From: Acanthaster planci
Lineage: Eukaryota > Echinodermata > Asteroidea > Valvatida > Acanthasteridae
Length of the DNA stretch: 64,000 nucleotides
Direction: 5' to 3'
Assembly (NCBI RefSeq): GCF_001949145.1
Contig: NW_019091510.1
Span: 116,966 to 180,965, forward strand
Shown: positions 36,463-46,599 of the stretch, in pieces
How the letters are laid out: each line of letters starts with the position of its first letter
Numbering within the stretch: position 1 is the first letter of the stretch
The notes under the pieces: model-generated
Databases searched by the model: none
Told to the model about the DNA's origin: nothing
What the model saw: only the letters and a program-made list of their open reading frames with translations
Position numbers and translations under genes: made by a program

Positions 36463-37261
36463 GGGTCGCTACGCTCCTGTGTACAGAGGCGTTACCAGGT
36501 CTAGGGGGCCCAAATTTTCGTCTCATGCACTACGAAAGCCGTGAAGAATTTTCAAAATGTTAAGTACATTTCCAGTTCGTAAAACTTTTTTTCCCAAAAA
36601 TAGAAATAACATTTCTTTAAAAAATCTCGGCAAACGAAATTTAAAATTATGTCTCATAAGGGCGAACTTTGAAAATGTATACTTCACATTTTGAAAATGG
36701 AAAGCCCTGTAGATTACCGCCGAGGTTTGACAAGCGAAGCTGTAGACACTTGTCTTTGTTTCTTCTTGTTAGTCAATGTCCCAACACCACAGGCTTCAAT
36801 ATTGGTGCAACAAGAGACAATGAACTCTCCGCGGAATAACATTTGAATACAATGGCACACTATCTACGTGCTTGATGTGTTTACTCTTGGGCGTGCGATC
36901 TTCGACCTCTTGAAGTTTTGCCAACGGGAACACACTTCAACAATACACAGTGCCTATGAAATAGCCTCAGTTTAACAGCGTCAAGTCTGTGCATTCAGCT
37001 TTCTGACTTCTAAGACGAAAGTTTCCCTAAGAACTCCAGCCAGAGTTGCAGTCTGCCAGTCAACGGTAAGGCATGTCATCTTATACATTAATGCTAAGCA
37101 ATTCAAGACCAAATCAAATTATCGCAACCGTGAAGAGATTCGGAAGCAATTCACATAATCGAGATCACGACAGGCTTTTCTCACGGTGTACGAAGGTGTA
37201 CAAAGAGTAAGAAGCGACATTGGACACTCAAGATTTGTGGCATTGTAGAAATTTGCGAAGG

Positions 37262-37668
37262 CAGTGGCGTAAATTTGTGCCGGAAATTGGGGGGAGGTGG
37301 GGGTGACTTGCCCGGCCAGAAAATTTGAAAAATAGGGTGGGGGTTGACACCATATGATTATATATAGAGGTCGATGGTCATGATATTGATGTAGATTCGG
37401 GATATTAATTACACTCTTGCAAAATCTTACATGGGAATGGTATATTTGGGGCTTTCTACAATTATTTTCCATTTTTGAGTGATATTGAATTCATTCTAGT
37501 AGTTGGGAAGTCCGACAAATTCTTCACAATCCGCTTTATTTTTTTATTTATTTGTTTATTTTTATTTTTTTTTCACCATTCAAAGTGAGGAGGATTGATT
37601 CATAGCCCATCCCCCACCTCAAAAATTGGGGCAATATACACCCCCATCCCCCGGGATGAACACCCGTG
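37262..37668. mobile_element. hAT-like non-autonomous element with perfect 8-bp target duplication
   Basis: Begins CAGTGGCGTAAATTTGTGCC and is flanked on both sides by TGCGAAGG (37254-37261 and 37669-37676). The terminal segment is the inverse of the ends at 48148 and 55898. It lies about 260 bases upstream of the avidin start codon. Confidence 0.75.
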
Positions 37669-37936
37669 TGCGAAGGAATGTTTGAGAGATCCTAAAAGCA
37701 GATTTTAGAAGTAAAGATGTGTCAATGGCTTCAGAAGCTTCATGCACTAGCTGTTGCAATTAGAATTCTCAAGGGGTAATCATTGCTGCTTCTCAATCCA
37801 TGTACTCTATGCTCATCATGATGTTGCTGTTAAATTTTCTTTGTGCTTCTAGCTCTTGCCTTGTAGTTAGTTGCCGGTGTCACTTTTTCGTCGGCATTGC
37901 TTCACATATATTATATATTTTCTGTTCATCGCAGCA

Positions 37937-40900
37937 ATGAAAGTAGTTTTCGTACTTCTCGCTCTTGGGATAGCCTCCTGTGCTTGGGCGGCTGATACCC
38001 ACAGGCGCATGCGCCGTGACCTGTTTACTGACTGGTTGTGGGGTTCGGACGATACCGGAAGCAAGAGCAACGAGGTAAATCAGCTGATCAGAGGAGTAGA
38101 ATAATGAAATGAATCCTGACTTTGCCGTCATGGAACGTTTCTCTCAGTGTTTGTTTATTTGAGAACAAGAAATGCCAGATTTAAAATTGAAATTAATTTT
38201 ACTTTTTATCGATTAGAAAAAAAAATTGAATTTGAAAAGTAATTCTTTCTTTTTTTTTGTCAGCCTCAAAATGAAAAAAGAGACTCAAACGATGTCGGTT
38301 GTTTTGATCCAGGTTTCGTTTTAGTGAACGTCTATTTTCCCTTTAAAGCAGCTCAATCTAGTACAGTGACAAGCAATACCTGGATGACTAGCCCTAGCCT
38401 GTAAATATTATGTGTACATACAGCCTCCTCTATGTCGCGGTATCGTGGCGTTTGTTTAGTGTTGTCCAGAAGGTGAAATTTACATGTGAGTTGCTTCATT
38501 TTTTCCTTTGTCGCTAGCGAAACCTCACAATCATCCATGGTTAACGTGGCGGACTCAAGTCAATTTTATTAAAATGGAAAATAGAATATGTTGTTAAGTT
38601 TTCGAAATTTTTCTGAATTAGATTTGCTCGATTTTTTTTGAATTGAAGTCCTTTTTTGCATTTTCAGTTGTCGTTTTCAAATCAAAAAAACAAATGTAGA
38701 CCAAACGTAAACAATCTTTAGCTCTATTGGTTTTCTCACTAACGGTACTGCAATACCTGCGGGGATTATTTCTCCGCAACTTGCCCATCTCTCGAACCTG
38801 AAGGAGAGGCGATGTGTACGTTTCTCCTTTGTAGTTATATATAAGTGACCGCTCGTACCTGGCATACGATTCTCATTTTTCCCTTTTGGTTGTATATATT
38901 TTTCCTTTACACGCGTCGATTGGAACGTTACATGAGATAAAACAATTTTTACTGCCTTTCATAGATATTTAACGTTTTTTAATTTTCATTTATTTTTTGG
39001 TAGGATTTCAAGCCAAGTCCGACACCTGGGCCGGATCAGGAGAGGGATATCAACAGAACTCAGAAAAGTCGTAAGCTTTGCCGTTGCTAGAGTTTGAAAC
39101 TTGAAGAAAAGTGTAGAAAAAAACAGACTGTAAGTGGCCAAGGGCACATTGGATAAATTAATGAGATACGGTCGGTCGCAATCGCCCCTGGTACGGCTAA
39201 GATTATAGGAAAATTTGGAGCCGACAATAAGATAATTTGGAGCTGAGAATATAAGTATAATGTGACATTTTTCCTGCTGTTCAAAGCTCTTTTAAAAAGT
39301 GAGTAAATCGGGTTTTTTCTTTTAAAAATTCTTTTAAATGATGGGTAAATGGGTTTTTGTTACTTTAATCATATAAGGTATAAATTTATCACGTTTTGAG
39401 CGTTCTCTGTATGCCAACCATGCACATTAGATGATGGATGTTTAGATAAAAATGTTCACACTGAAGGTTTTATAAGGTGTCCGAAAAGACAGGATTCAGA
39501 TGTCATTTGGCAAAATAGTCAGAGCGACCGACAAAATTATATCCTGAGAAGAGTGCTTGCACCTCAGCCTTTTCAGACGTCTGGCCAGGTTTTGAATTTC
39601 GGTGTTATTGGAAGTTTGTGTCTTCTTAGATTTTGTAGGTCCGCCCCGGATCAAAACTGGGGGAGAGATGTCTTCACATCTCAGGGAATTGAACACTCTG
39701 AACACGAATTTCATTTTGTATCATTTAGGCTGCCATATTGAGGGGATATGGTACAACAAGCTTGGTTCGGAAGTGATCATTAACGCCACGTCGGAACCTG
39801 GCGTCCTGGTCGGTGAATACCGCACAGCAGTGGAGAGAAACCTCGGATCAGCTGGTAAGTAAAATAAATGGCAACAGGTGAAACACACAAAAGAAGAAAA
39901 ACAAAAAGTTCTAGTGTAGCTATACCTGGGGTGATCACAGCACCGTATGACTGCTGGTTGACGAGTCTGGATACCCGACCCGATACCAGATCTCGTTTAA
40001 TCAAGGGTCCGTGTCCACGTGACCAAACTGGAAGAATCCTCCAGTTTCTGAATATGGCCGAAATATTCTGAACTTGTCCCGTCAACATTCGAATACCATC
40101 GTAGATGTTCGGGTATTTCCGGTCGTGTCTGTACACATAATAAGACATGCTTGTTGCCCACATGCAACTCAATGCTGCTCTCTAAGCATACTGCGATGTA
40201 TCCGGGGCTTTCCTAGTGACCCTTGACATGTTGCGACGTTATCTAGTTATATCCGTGGATGATACCTGACCTAATATATTATCAAGAGTCGTCAGGGAAT
40301 CTTTAGTCGGGGAATCAGACTACCTGGTGACTGACGGTACCCTCTGTTATTCACGCACGGATTCCATAATAAGCGACAAGACCATTCCATATTAGAAGTG
40401 CAGAATTATGTTATCACCATTTTCCATATGTTGAAATGTGATACGTCGGGGGAGTGCACTGAATTCTTTGGGGAAAGTCTGTTATCTTGGGAGACTGTCC
40501 GTGGTAATTTTGGAAAGGATAATTGCATTCAAATTACATGCAGATTGACCATTCGTCAAAATTTACTTGGCAGGGCAAGGGCCGTCCCGGTTGATTGGTC
40601 ACACCTCCACCAACGGTGAGTACCCGACTTTTGGCATGACGGTGGTGTGGCGCAACGGCCAATCAGTGAGCAGCTGGACTGGGCAGTGCCACCTGTGTGA
40701 CGGTGAGGAGACGCTTCACACCATGTGGATACTGACGTCACATGTGGACAGCTGCGACGACAAGTGGATGGCAAACAGGTAAATTAATAACCCCAAAGTA
40801 AATATTTTTAAATTAATGCTAGATTCAACAACCTCGTCCTCTTTGTGTTAGAGTGGCAGACAAACCCTAGCTTCTGCGCAGTCTATAGGCGCTGGACAAC

Positions 40901-41326
40901 TGCACGATGTTAACCATCATTTACAAGAAGTTCAGGAACCCATCAGAGCAAATTACCCTCCCAGGGTCTCCTCGTCGCTAGCTTGGATGAAAGCAGGGTC
41001 CCTGCATGGGGACTAAGTTTGGGGATTGGATGCTAAGGGATAAGCCCATAGTTGAGGTATGGCGGACACAATAGGAAGGCACTATGTTGTGTTGGTAAAA
41101 TCTTTTGCGTTTACTCCAAATTTACAAACTCTTAATTGAGTCTGCCATGTTCAAAGAGGCTGATGGAGTATTCATATTCCCTTCCATACAAATGACCAGG
41201 ATCGGCCAGAACATATTCAAAAGATACGAACTGAAAGAAGGCCCGCGCCGAGAACACGACACCCACACCCCACGGGATTTTGCCCGCCGGAAGGAACGTC
41301 TGCAACGTCTGGAGGAGTTTAATTAA
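37937..41326 (+). CDS. Secreted avidin-family biotin-binding protein
   Basis: Five exons, 37937-38074, 39004-39070, 39729-39854, 40574-40778 and 41200-41326, give 220 aa. Residues 1-18 or 1-19 form a signal peptide ending CAWA. A linker with a furin-like RRMRR (23-27) follows, then one avidin beta-barrel (about 70-188) and a basic C-tail. Compared with chicken avidin: N-x-L-x-S (N78, L80, S82), Tyr99 and Thr101, Trp136, Ser141, Ser143, Trp145 (Phe79 in avidin, Trp in streptavidin), Trp162 and Leu164, Trp175 and Asn183. Nearly the whole biotin pocket is kept; only Thr38 becomes Glu104 in the 3,4 loop. Cys70 and Cys149 match the avidin disulfide, and Cys152 and Cys171 are extra. There are N-glycosylation sequons at N63 and N87. 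Family role: tight extracellular biotin binding as a tetramer, with a likely antimicrobial or egg/defence function; that role is inferred. Exon borders all fit GT-AG. Confidence 0.93.
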
Positions 41327-41379
41327 GAGCTTGACCTCTAACGATGACGTAATGTATGACCTCGCTCTGGTCAACCGAG

Positions 41380-41385
41380 AATAAA
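41380..41385 (+). terminator. Poly(A) signal candidate of the avidin gene
   Basis: AATAAA lies 54 bases after the avidin stop codon; a second hexamer occurs near 41426. Confidence 0.6.
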
Positions 41386-43366
41386 AAGAGAGCAGTAATT
41401 CGGTAGCATTTTTCATTAACTGTTCAATAAACAGCATTAAGGGAAAAAAGCTGTAATTTTTGGTCACAAATTTAATTTTTTCTTATTACCATGACACATT
41501 CTGTAGACCCCCGTTTTATAAAGGATATCTTGAAAGTGACTGTATGGTCTTTTTATTAAAAAAAATAATTTGTACTTTTACTTAAATCTTTATAAACGTA
41601 TCGATTATTCAGGAAAGAAACACAGTCAGGAGATTGATCTTCGTTGGGAAAGAACTTGCATGTGGCATTGACATAAATTACACTTCGATGACAACACTGA
41701 CACGTTCCACTTATATCTACTCTTTAACATGTTCTCTCTCTTTTTAAAAAAAACCGAGAGGTGCCTTACTTTCCACTTGTTAATTTAGAGTGTATTTTGA
41801 CATTCTTTGTTTCTGCTTTAATAATCCAGCTTTCGCCAAATATAAGCATGAATGATCGATTGACAGAAGGACTGAGGTATTTAAAATGATTGTTGGTATT
41901 TGTAATTCTGCATAGTTGCAATCCTTTAATAGCACATTTGTTATACATTTGGCATCAAATTGCAGACCATTCGAGTTCCACGAAATAGGGACATGGAAGC
42001 AGACACTATAAGTCAGGGCGTACACAGTAAAAAGAAAATGGATATCCTCCTGGAAATCTCTCAACGATTGTGTATTAACGATCGATACTTGCTGTTTTCA
42101 TTCTAGCTTCATTTTGTCCCGCACTTGCAGGAATCTTTCCGGATCATTTGCACAGCAGTGATACTGGACATGACTGCTTTCCACAAGGATGAACTTGCCT
42201 GAATATGTATTGTCTTCATTTTCGGTGAATACGGGCGATTCACAATAGTGCGCCTCCAAGAGTTTGATACGCGTTGGCCAATTTCAACGCACGAAATTTG
42301 TCGACCCTTTCCAAACGCCCGTATTGTAATAAAATACCTATGGATATGTGATAAGAACGTTCAATTTTTTGCAATGTAGCTGCGTACTGCGTTGAGATGA
42401 ATTCATGGCACGTGGTTGTTGACCCACCAATTGGCTGTGTTACTGCTGTCTGAAAATCGAATCTATATCCGGGTAGCTAGCCTTGCACGCGGCCCATAGC
42501 GTATCGCCTGGCATGAAGGCAAACTTGGCAAAGTATTCTTTGGTGAGTGTAAGAAGACCAGGAAACGAGAATCGAATGAGCTGGCTGTTAAAGTTTTAAA
42601 AGCAGTTTTGTGCCAACAAAAACCATGCTTGCGTGAGTGCACTATTGACTGTGTGCTTGGACATACAAAAACATGCAAAACTGAAATCTTTGGTTAACAA
42701 AATACACGAATTTTTAGTTTTAACTAATGCGTATTACACCGCAACACCATCAGATCTTGAGCTATACTACTATACCCTGATATTTTGGAGGGCTTCCAGT
42801 GAGATCACCAGCTGTACTATTGCAGATTTGCGGTCTCTGCATACTCACGCAGCATCGTATGCTATCACTGAAATTTTCGCGTGTCCGGCCATATTATTGC
42901 TACAGTCCCTCACAAAAAGTATCCCTACGTTTACTTGGCCATGTTGTAGTTTGTGCAAAGATGACATATGGAAAAAATTCACCAAGTTTTTTCTTTCACT
43001 TTCCCTCTCACAGGAGAAGGTTTGCAATGCTTCGTTGCGTTTGCCAATTTACCGTCATTTTAGTGAAACAAACATTTTTTTTCTCAGCACATTTTTGAAA
43101 TAGCTATTACTCGACACCACCTGTGTGGGAATAGACACACGTGCTCTTATAGATGGTATTTTCTCACTCTATTTTGGCTTTAGCTTCTAACTTTGCCAGT
43201 CATTTTGTTTATCTTGACGTCACTCTTAAGAGACAAACTTACAAATTCCAGAGGGAGAACTGCGCTCAGTTTTTCGTCATCATCTGCACCCCGGATACTA
43301 ATTATAATGCCCGTCGATTTCGAATACAGTGTTTTTTCTCATTGGTTGAAACCTTTTGCACTTTTA
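41386..43366. other. Convergent intergenic region, avidin (+) and CUB/LDLa gene (-)
   Basis: Apart from a 98-base MITE-like repeat (42228-42325), no supported feature is seen. The open frames at 42.6-43.1 kb lack a recognisable family and probably fall in or near the 3' untranslated region of the minus-strand gene. Confidence 0.55.
42228..42325. mobile_element. Small MITE-like repeat, family 2 copy 2
   Basis: AATACGGGCG at 42228-42237 is exactly inverted as CGCCCGTATT at 42316-42325. The interior CACAATAGTGCGCCTCCAAG and GCACGAAATTTGTCGACC is shared with 36353-36462. Confidence 0.75.
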
Positions 43367-46157
43367 TCAAGGAGTACCAGGTGCTAGTTCATCGTTAGTG
43401 CTGGGCACCCTAGATCTAGAAATTGGGTTGGTATTCTCAGCTATCTGCAGTGAGCGTTCCATGGGCCTGGGGAGGGTAGAGTACGCGGGAGGCGCACCGG
43501 GCAATGGTCCAGCGGTGCCCGGCGGGGCCTCGCTGCGATACTCGCCGTCCACGGTGAAGAGCGGCGGGCCACCCAATGGGTGCAGAGGCATCGGCGAACC
43601 CACGGCGACCTCGTAGCTCCCAGGCAAGTCCTCGTTCTCCCCATGGAGGCGCATGTGATCGAGATTGACAGCCAGGCTTGGTGGAGCTCCTGTGAGGGAC
43701 TGGCTGGCTCTCTCCGAGCGGCGGACGCTGCCCTGGTTTCGCTTTGAGCGCATCCTCTTGGCCATTACAGCCAGCACAACAAAGATCATGACCGCAATTA
43801 GTACAGCGGCCAAAACGCTAACAATAACAATAACGACAATACTTCCTGATCCAGACGGTGGTGCCGAGGTAGTCGCTGAAAAAAACCACATCCATCAAAC
43901 CGCATGAAGATCGTACATACTAGCCAGATTTTCATGACTGGCGCCCTCAATCCTTGTGGACATCGCTTGTTCAATACAAGGTAGTCATCTCCACAATGAT
44001 ACTCCTTGCGAGGAGTTTAAGGAGCTAGAGTTTAATGATAAATATTAAAATTTATGGGTCTTTCTAGATTTGACTATTATAAAGCGGCACCTAGCTTTGT
44101 TGTTGGCGGTATTTCTGGGTATACCCGAAAGCATGTTCCTGATTGTATTAAATCATCTTCCAATCATGGAACATCTGTCATTTGACTGAAAATTTAAGGA
44201 GCTACTGTTGTTGGGGAAAACTAACAACAGTTGAATTTATCGAAAATTTCTGAAAGAGCTGGCACATACCCATGCAATTTGCCGCGGTTTCCTCACTGTT
44301 CCCCGGGCAGTTTTGCCGACCGTCGCACAGCAACCTGGGATCGATGCAGAACGGTTCGCTGCGGCTACCTCCAACGTCACAGACGAAACACTCATCGTCT
44401 AAATCGTTTGAAATCATTGAAAAGGGTTCCCAAATATCAAGTTCCCGTTCAATTGCAGAATTCACCAACTGCAAGAGTTTTATTTGTTCGATGATAAATT
44501 AACCAAATTTTGATAGATTTTGTTCACAAATATAAAAAATCACATCGTTCATCTGTAATGATGGAGAAAACAGTTTTTTGTTGAACTGTGAAATCATCGC
44601 GTAACTTTTTCTGCAGGGTAGACATATAGGAGTTGTAAATGTACTGTGCTTGGACGAACAAAGGCCTATTCTGTCTATTTTTATATGCACAGGGTGTCTA
44701 ACTTTATACGGCATTTTGTTGATATCCGATTAGTTGGTCATTAAAGGGTTTGTTAATTTTCATGTTTGAAGACTTGGGGAAATTTTAGGCACCATATGTG
44801 CTGCGAAGAGGAATAAGCTATTCGCGAGTTAAATTTGAATAAAATCTGGTACACTGAGTTATCTGACTCCACATTAACATAACGATATGAATTCCCTAGA
44901 CTAAAGACACTGTTGCTATACCTCGTAATTCGGAGCAAGCTTTTGCATAGCGGCCACCATCTCTGGAGTGGACTGGTTCCTTTGTGGCCTCCTCATCTAT
45001 ACCATGAGAACAGTGTATTGTTGCAAGGCGTCTCTCAGGTAACTAAGCAAAAGCTTGCCCCAGATCACGGGGTATAGCAACAGTGGTTTTAGTAAGGAGA
45101 ATTCAAGTTGTTGTGTTCACGTGAATTTAAAGAACTCAATGTACCAGATTTGGGTTAAGTTAACTTGCAAAAGGCTTATTGCCTTTAGCTATATTTTGTG
45201 CTAGATGTTGAGTCATTATGTATGATCCAGATTTAACCCGGATCCCCGGCTTGACACAAACAATATCGAGAAGTTGGGATTTCGAAATAAACCCTACCCG
45301 GTGTCGTCTTGAAGGATTCGTAGCTCAAGTTAAATGTGTTCTCGATCGTTGTGGGGATCGATTCAAGGAGCAGATACACTCGATTATCGAGAGACTCGAC
45401 AGACTGGCTTGGCTTGGTGTAACCGCAGAGGCCGTTGGGGAAGGACGGCAACAGGGAGGTGGCTGCTCCCGAGGCCTCGCCACCGAGAATCTTCAGCCGA
45501 TTGCCGTCGCACGTGTTGAGGTTCGGGCTGACGAGGTGGAGGCGAGTGATGGTCAGGCTCAGCCGGGTGCCCGGCGGAGAGATCAGGGTCAGGCTGCAGT
45601 TGAGCCCCGCCGCGTTGGCGGGGATGACGGACGAGATCGCTCCGGACACGGTGTCCCCGACCACGTCCCCACATCCGTATTCCTTATTTCGTTCCCGCCT
45701 GTCCATATATGCTGGCCGTGTCGGTGGACAAAAAAACAAAGGGTCAGCAATTGTAAATCTGCCAGGAACATTATGAAAGCATTCTGAGAATTTAGATTCA
45801 GATTTTCATCAAGATTTTGTCGAAATCACAAATCGGCCCAAAATGATCTAAGATAGACACAGTCTGCATTCGCGCTCACTGGATTTCTAGGACTGAACAT
45901 ATTAACTCGGTGCTTTTTTGTTGCAGATCTGTGTGCAAAAATGTAACATTTTCCTCCGAGATCGGTGTGTATACATGTGTACACCATTATGAATAACGTA
46001 TGAAGGCAAAACTTGCACCTTCTCTTGCAGATTGATGATATACAGAATTCCACTCACCTGTTACATGGTGGTTTTGTGCAGTCGCCACATTAACAGTCGT
46101 ACTCATTGTGATATAAACACAACAAATAACGAAGAACGCCTCATTTAGCCAATTCAT
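43367..46157 (-). CDS. CUB and LDLa domain single-pass membrane protein with PPxY tail
   Basis: Four minus-strand exons, 46157-46058, 45711-45298, 44398-44270 and 43875-43367 (all phase-1 introns), give 383 aa. The order is: signal peptide (about 1-28, cleavage near ATAQ), one CUB domain with its four cysteines (C47, C72, C101, C129), one LDL-receptor class A repeat (C175, C178, C189, C196, C202, C213, with CDG and SEE in the calcium-cage positions), a transmembrane helix (about 226-253) with a basic stop-transfer, then a 130-residue proline-rich cytoplasmic tail with PPAY (343-346), a WW-domain docking motif. N-glycosylation sites are at N71 and N161. NETO proteins carry two CUBs plus LDLa; LDLRAD4/PMEPA1 have LDLa-TM-PPxY. 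This protein combines a single CUB with the latter layout. Its function is not known; a receptor or adaptor that recruits a NEDD4-type ligase is an inference. Confidence 0.85.
44783..45206. mobile_element. Fold-back element (MITE-like), family 1 copy 2
   Basis: Left GAATTCCCTAGACTAAAGAC, ACTGTTGCTATACCTCGTAA and GCAAGCTTTTGCATAG are inverted on the right as GCAAAAGCTTGCCCC, GGGGTATAGCAACAG and AAGGAGAATTC. The outer block AATCTGGTACACTGAG pairs with CAATGTACCAGATTTGGG. Same family as 7105-7480. It lies in intron 2 of the CUB/LDLa gene. Confidence 0.8.
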
Positions 46158-46195
46158 AATGAATCTTTCTGAATTAAAAAGGGGTTATTCAAGCG

Positions 46196-46573
46196 TCAGT
46201 GTAAAGCTGGTACCAGCAATCCTCTGCTGGGAACGTGAAACTTGACAGAGCGTAATTCCAGAAGCGGCGTCCCCTCAATTGTCAACTTCAATTTCTGATT
46301 CCAACTCGCATACGTGAAATCTGGCCGAGAACCACTCGCCCTCCTCAAGGGATGAAGCAGCCTTCGACGAAAATCCAGGGCTTTGACTGGGCAGGTGCGG
46401 CACATGTACAGGACTTCCTGGTCTTTAGTATACGTTGAATGCCTCCAAAAGTAATCTACATGTATCTTGCACCCGACGTGTTTCGTTGACTCATTAAGGC
46501 ATTTGTCCTTCCGCCTAATGGCAGCGCCCACGAAGTCCTGCGCGAAGTGTTCAACAGTTTGTTCAATCGAATT
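46196..46573 (-). other. Unassigned minus-strand open frame just upstream of the CUB/LDLa start
   Basis: The frame reads from about 46573 to a stop at 46196 and includes EQTVEHFAQDFVGAAIRRKD, KCLNESTKHVGCKIHVDYFW and MCRTC. A possible acceptor CGCGCAG lies at 46538-46544, in frame with GAC TTC GTG. No start or upstream exon is found and no family is recognised. It may be a terminal exon of a small gene, part of the 5' leader of the next gene, or chance. Confidence 0.2.
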
Positions 46574-46599
46574 GGTTGGCGTATGACGCAGTGTTACTT

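Larger units (their letters stand above)
33812..37261. other. Intergenic region between transporter copy C and the avidin gene
   Basis: Holds a near-perfect hairpin (34775-34918), two dispersed repeats (36141-36290 and 36353-36462) and several C tracts (35841-35849, 36092-36101). No exon with protein similarity is seen. Confidence 0.6.

Noticed and set aside
38831-38846. TATATATAAG in avidin intron 1 as an alternative promoter
   Set aside because: Downstream exons lack a start with signal peptide, so a transcript from here would not give a secreted avidin; AT-rich sequence makes chance matches likely.
43441-43907. Plus-strand and alternative minus-strand frames over the tail exon
   Set aside because: They are shadows of the transmembrane/tail exon of the CUB/LDLa gene.
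45384-45776. Frames opposite or shifted to the CUB exon (45384-45674 minus, 45435-45776 plus)
   Set aside because: They are shadows of the GC-rich CUB exon, which alone shows family cysteines and splice borders.
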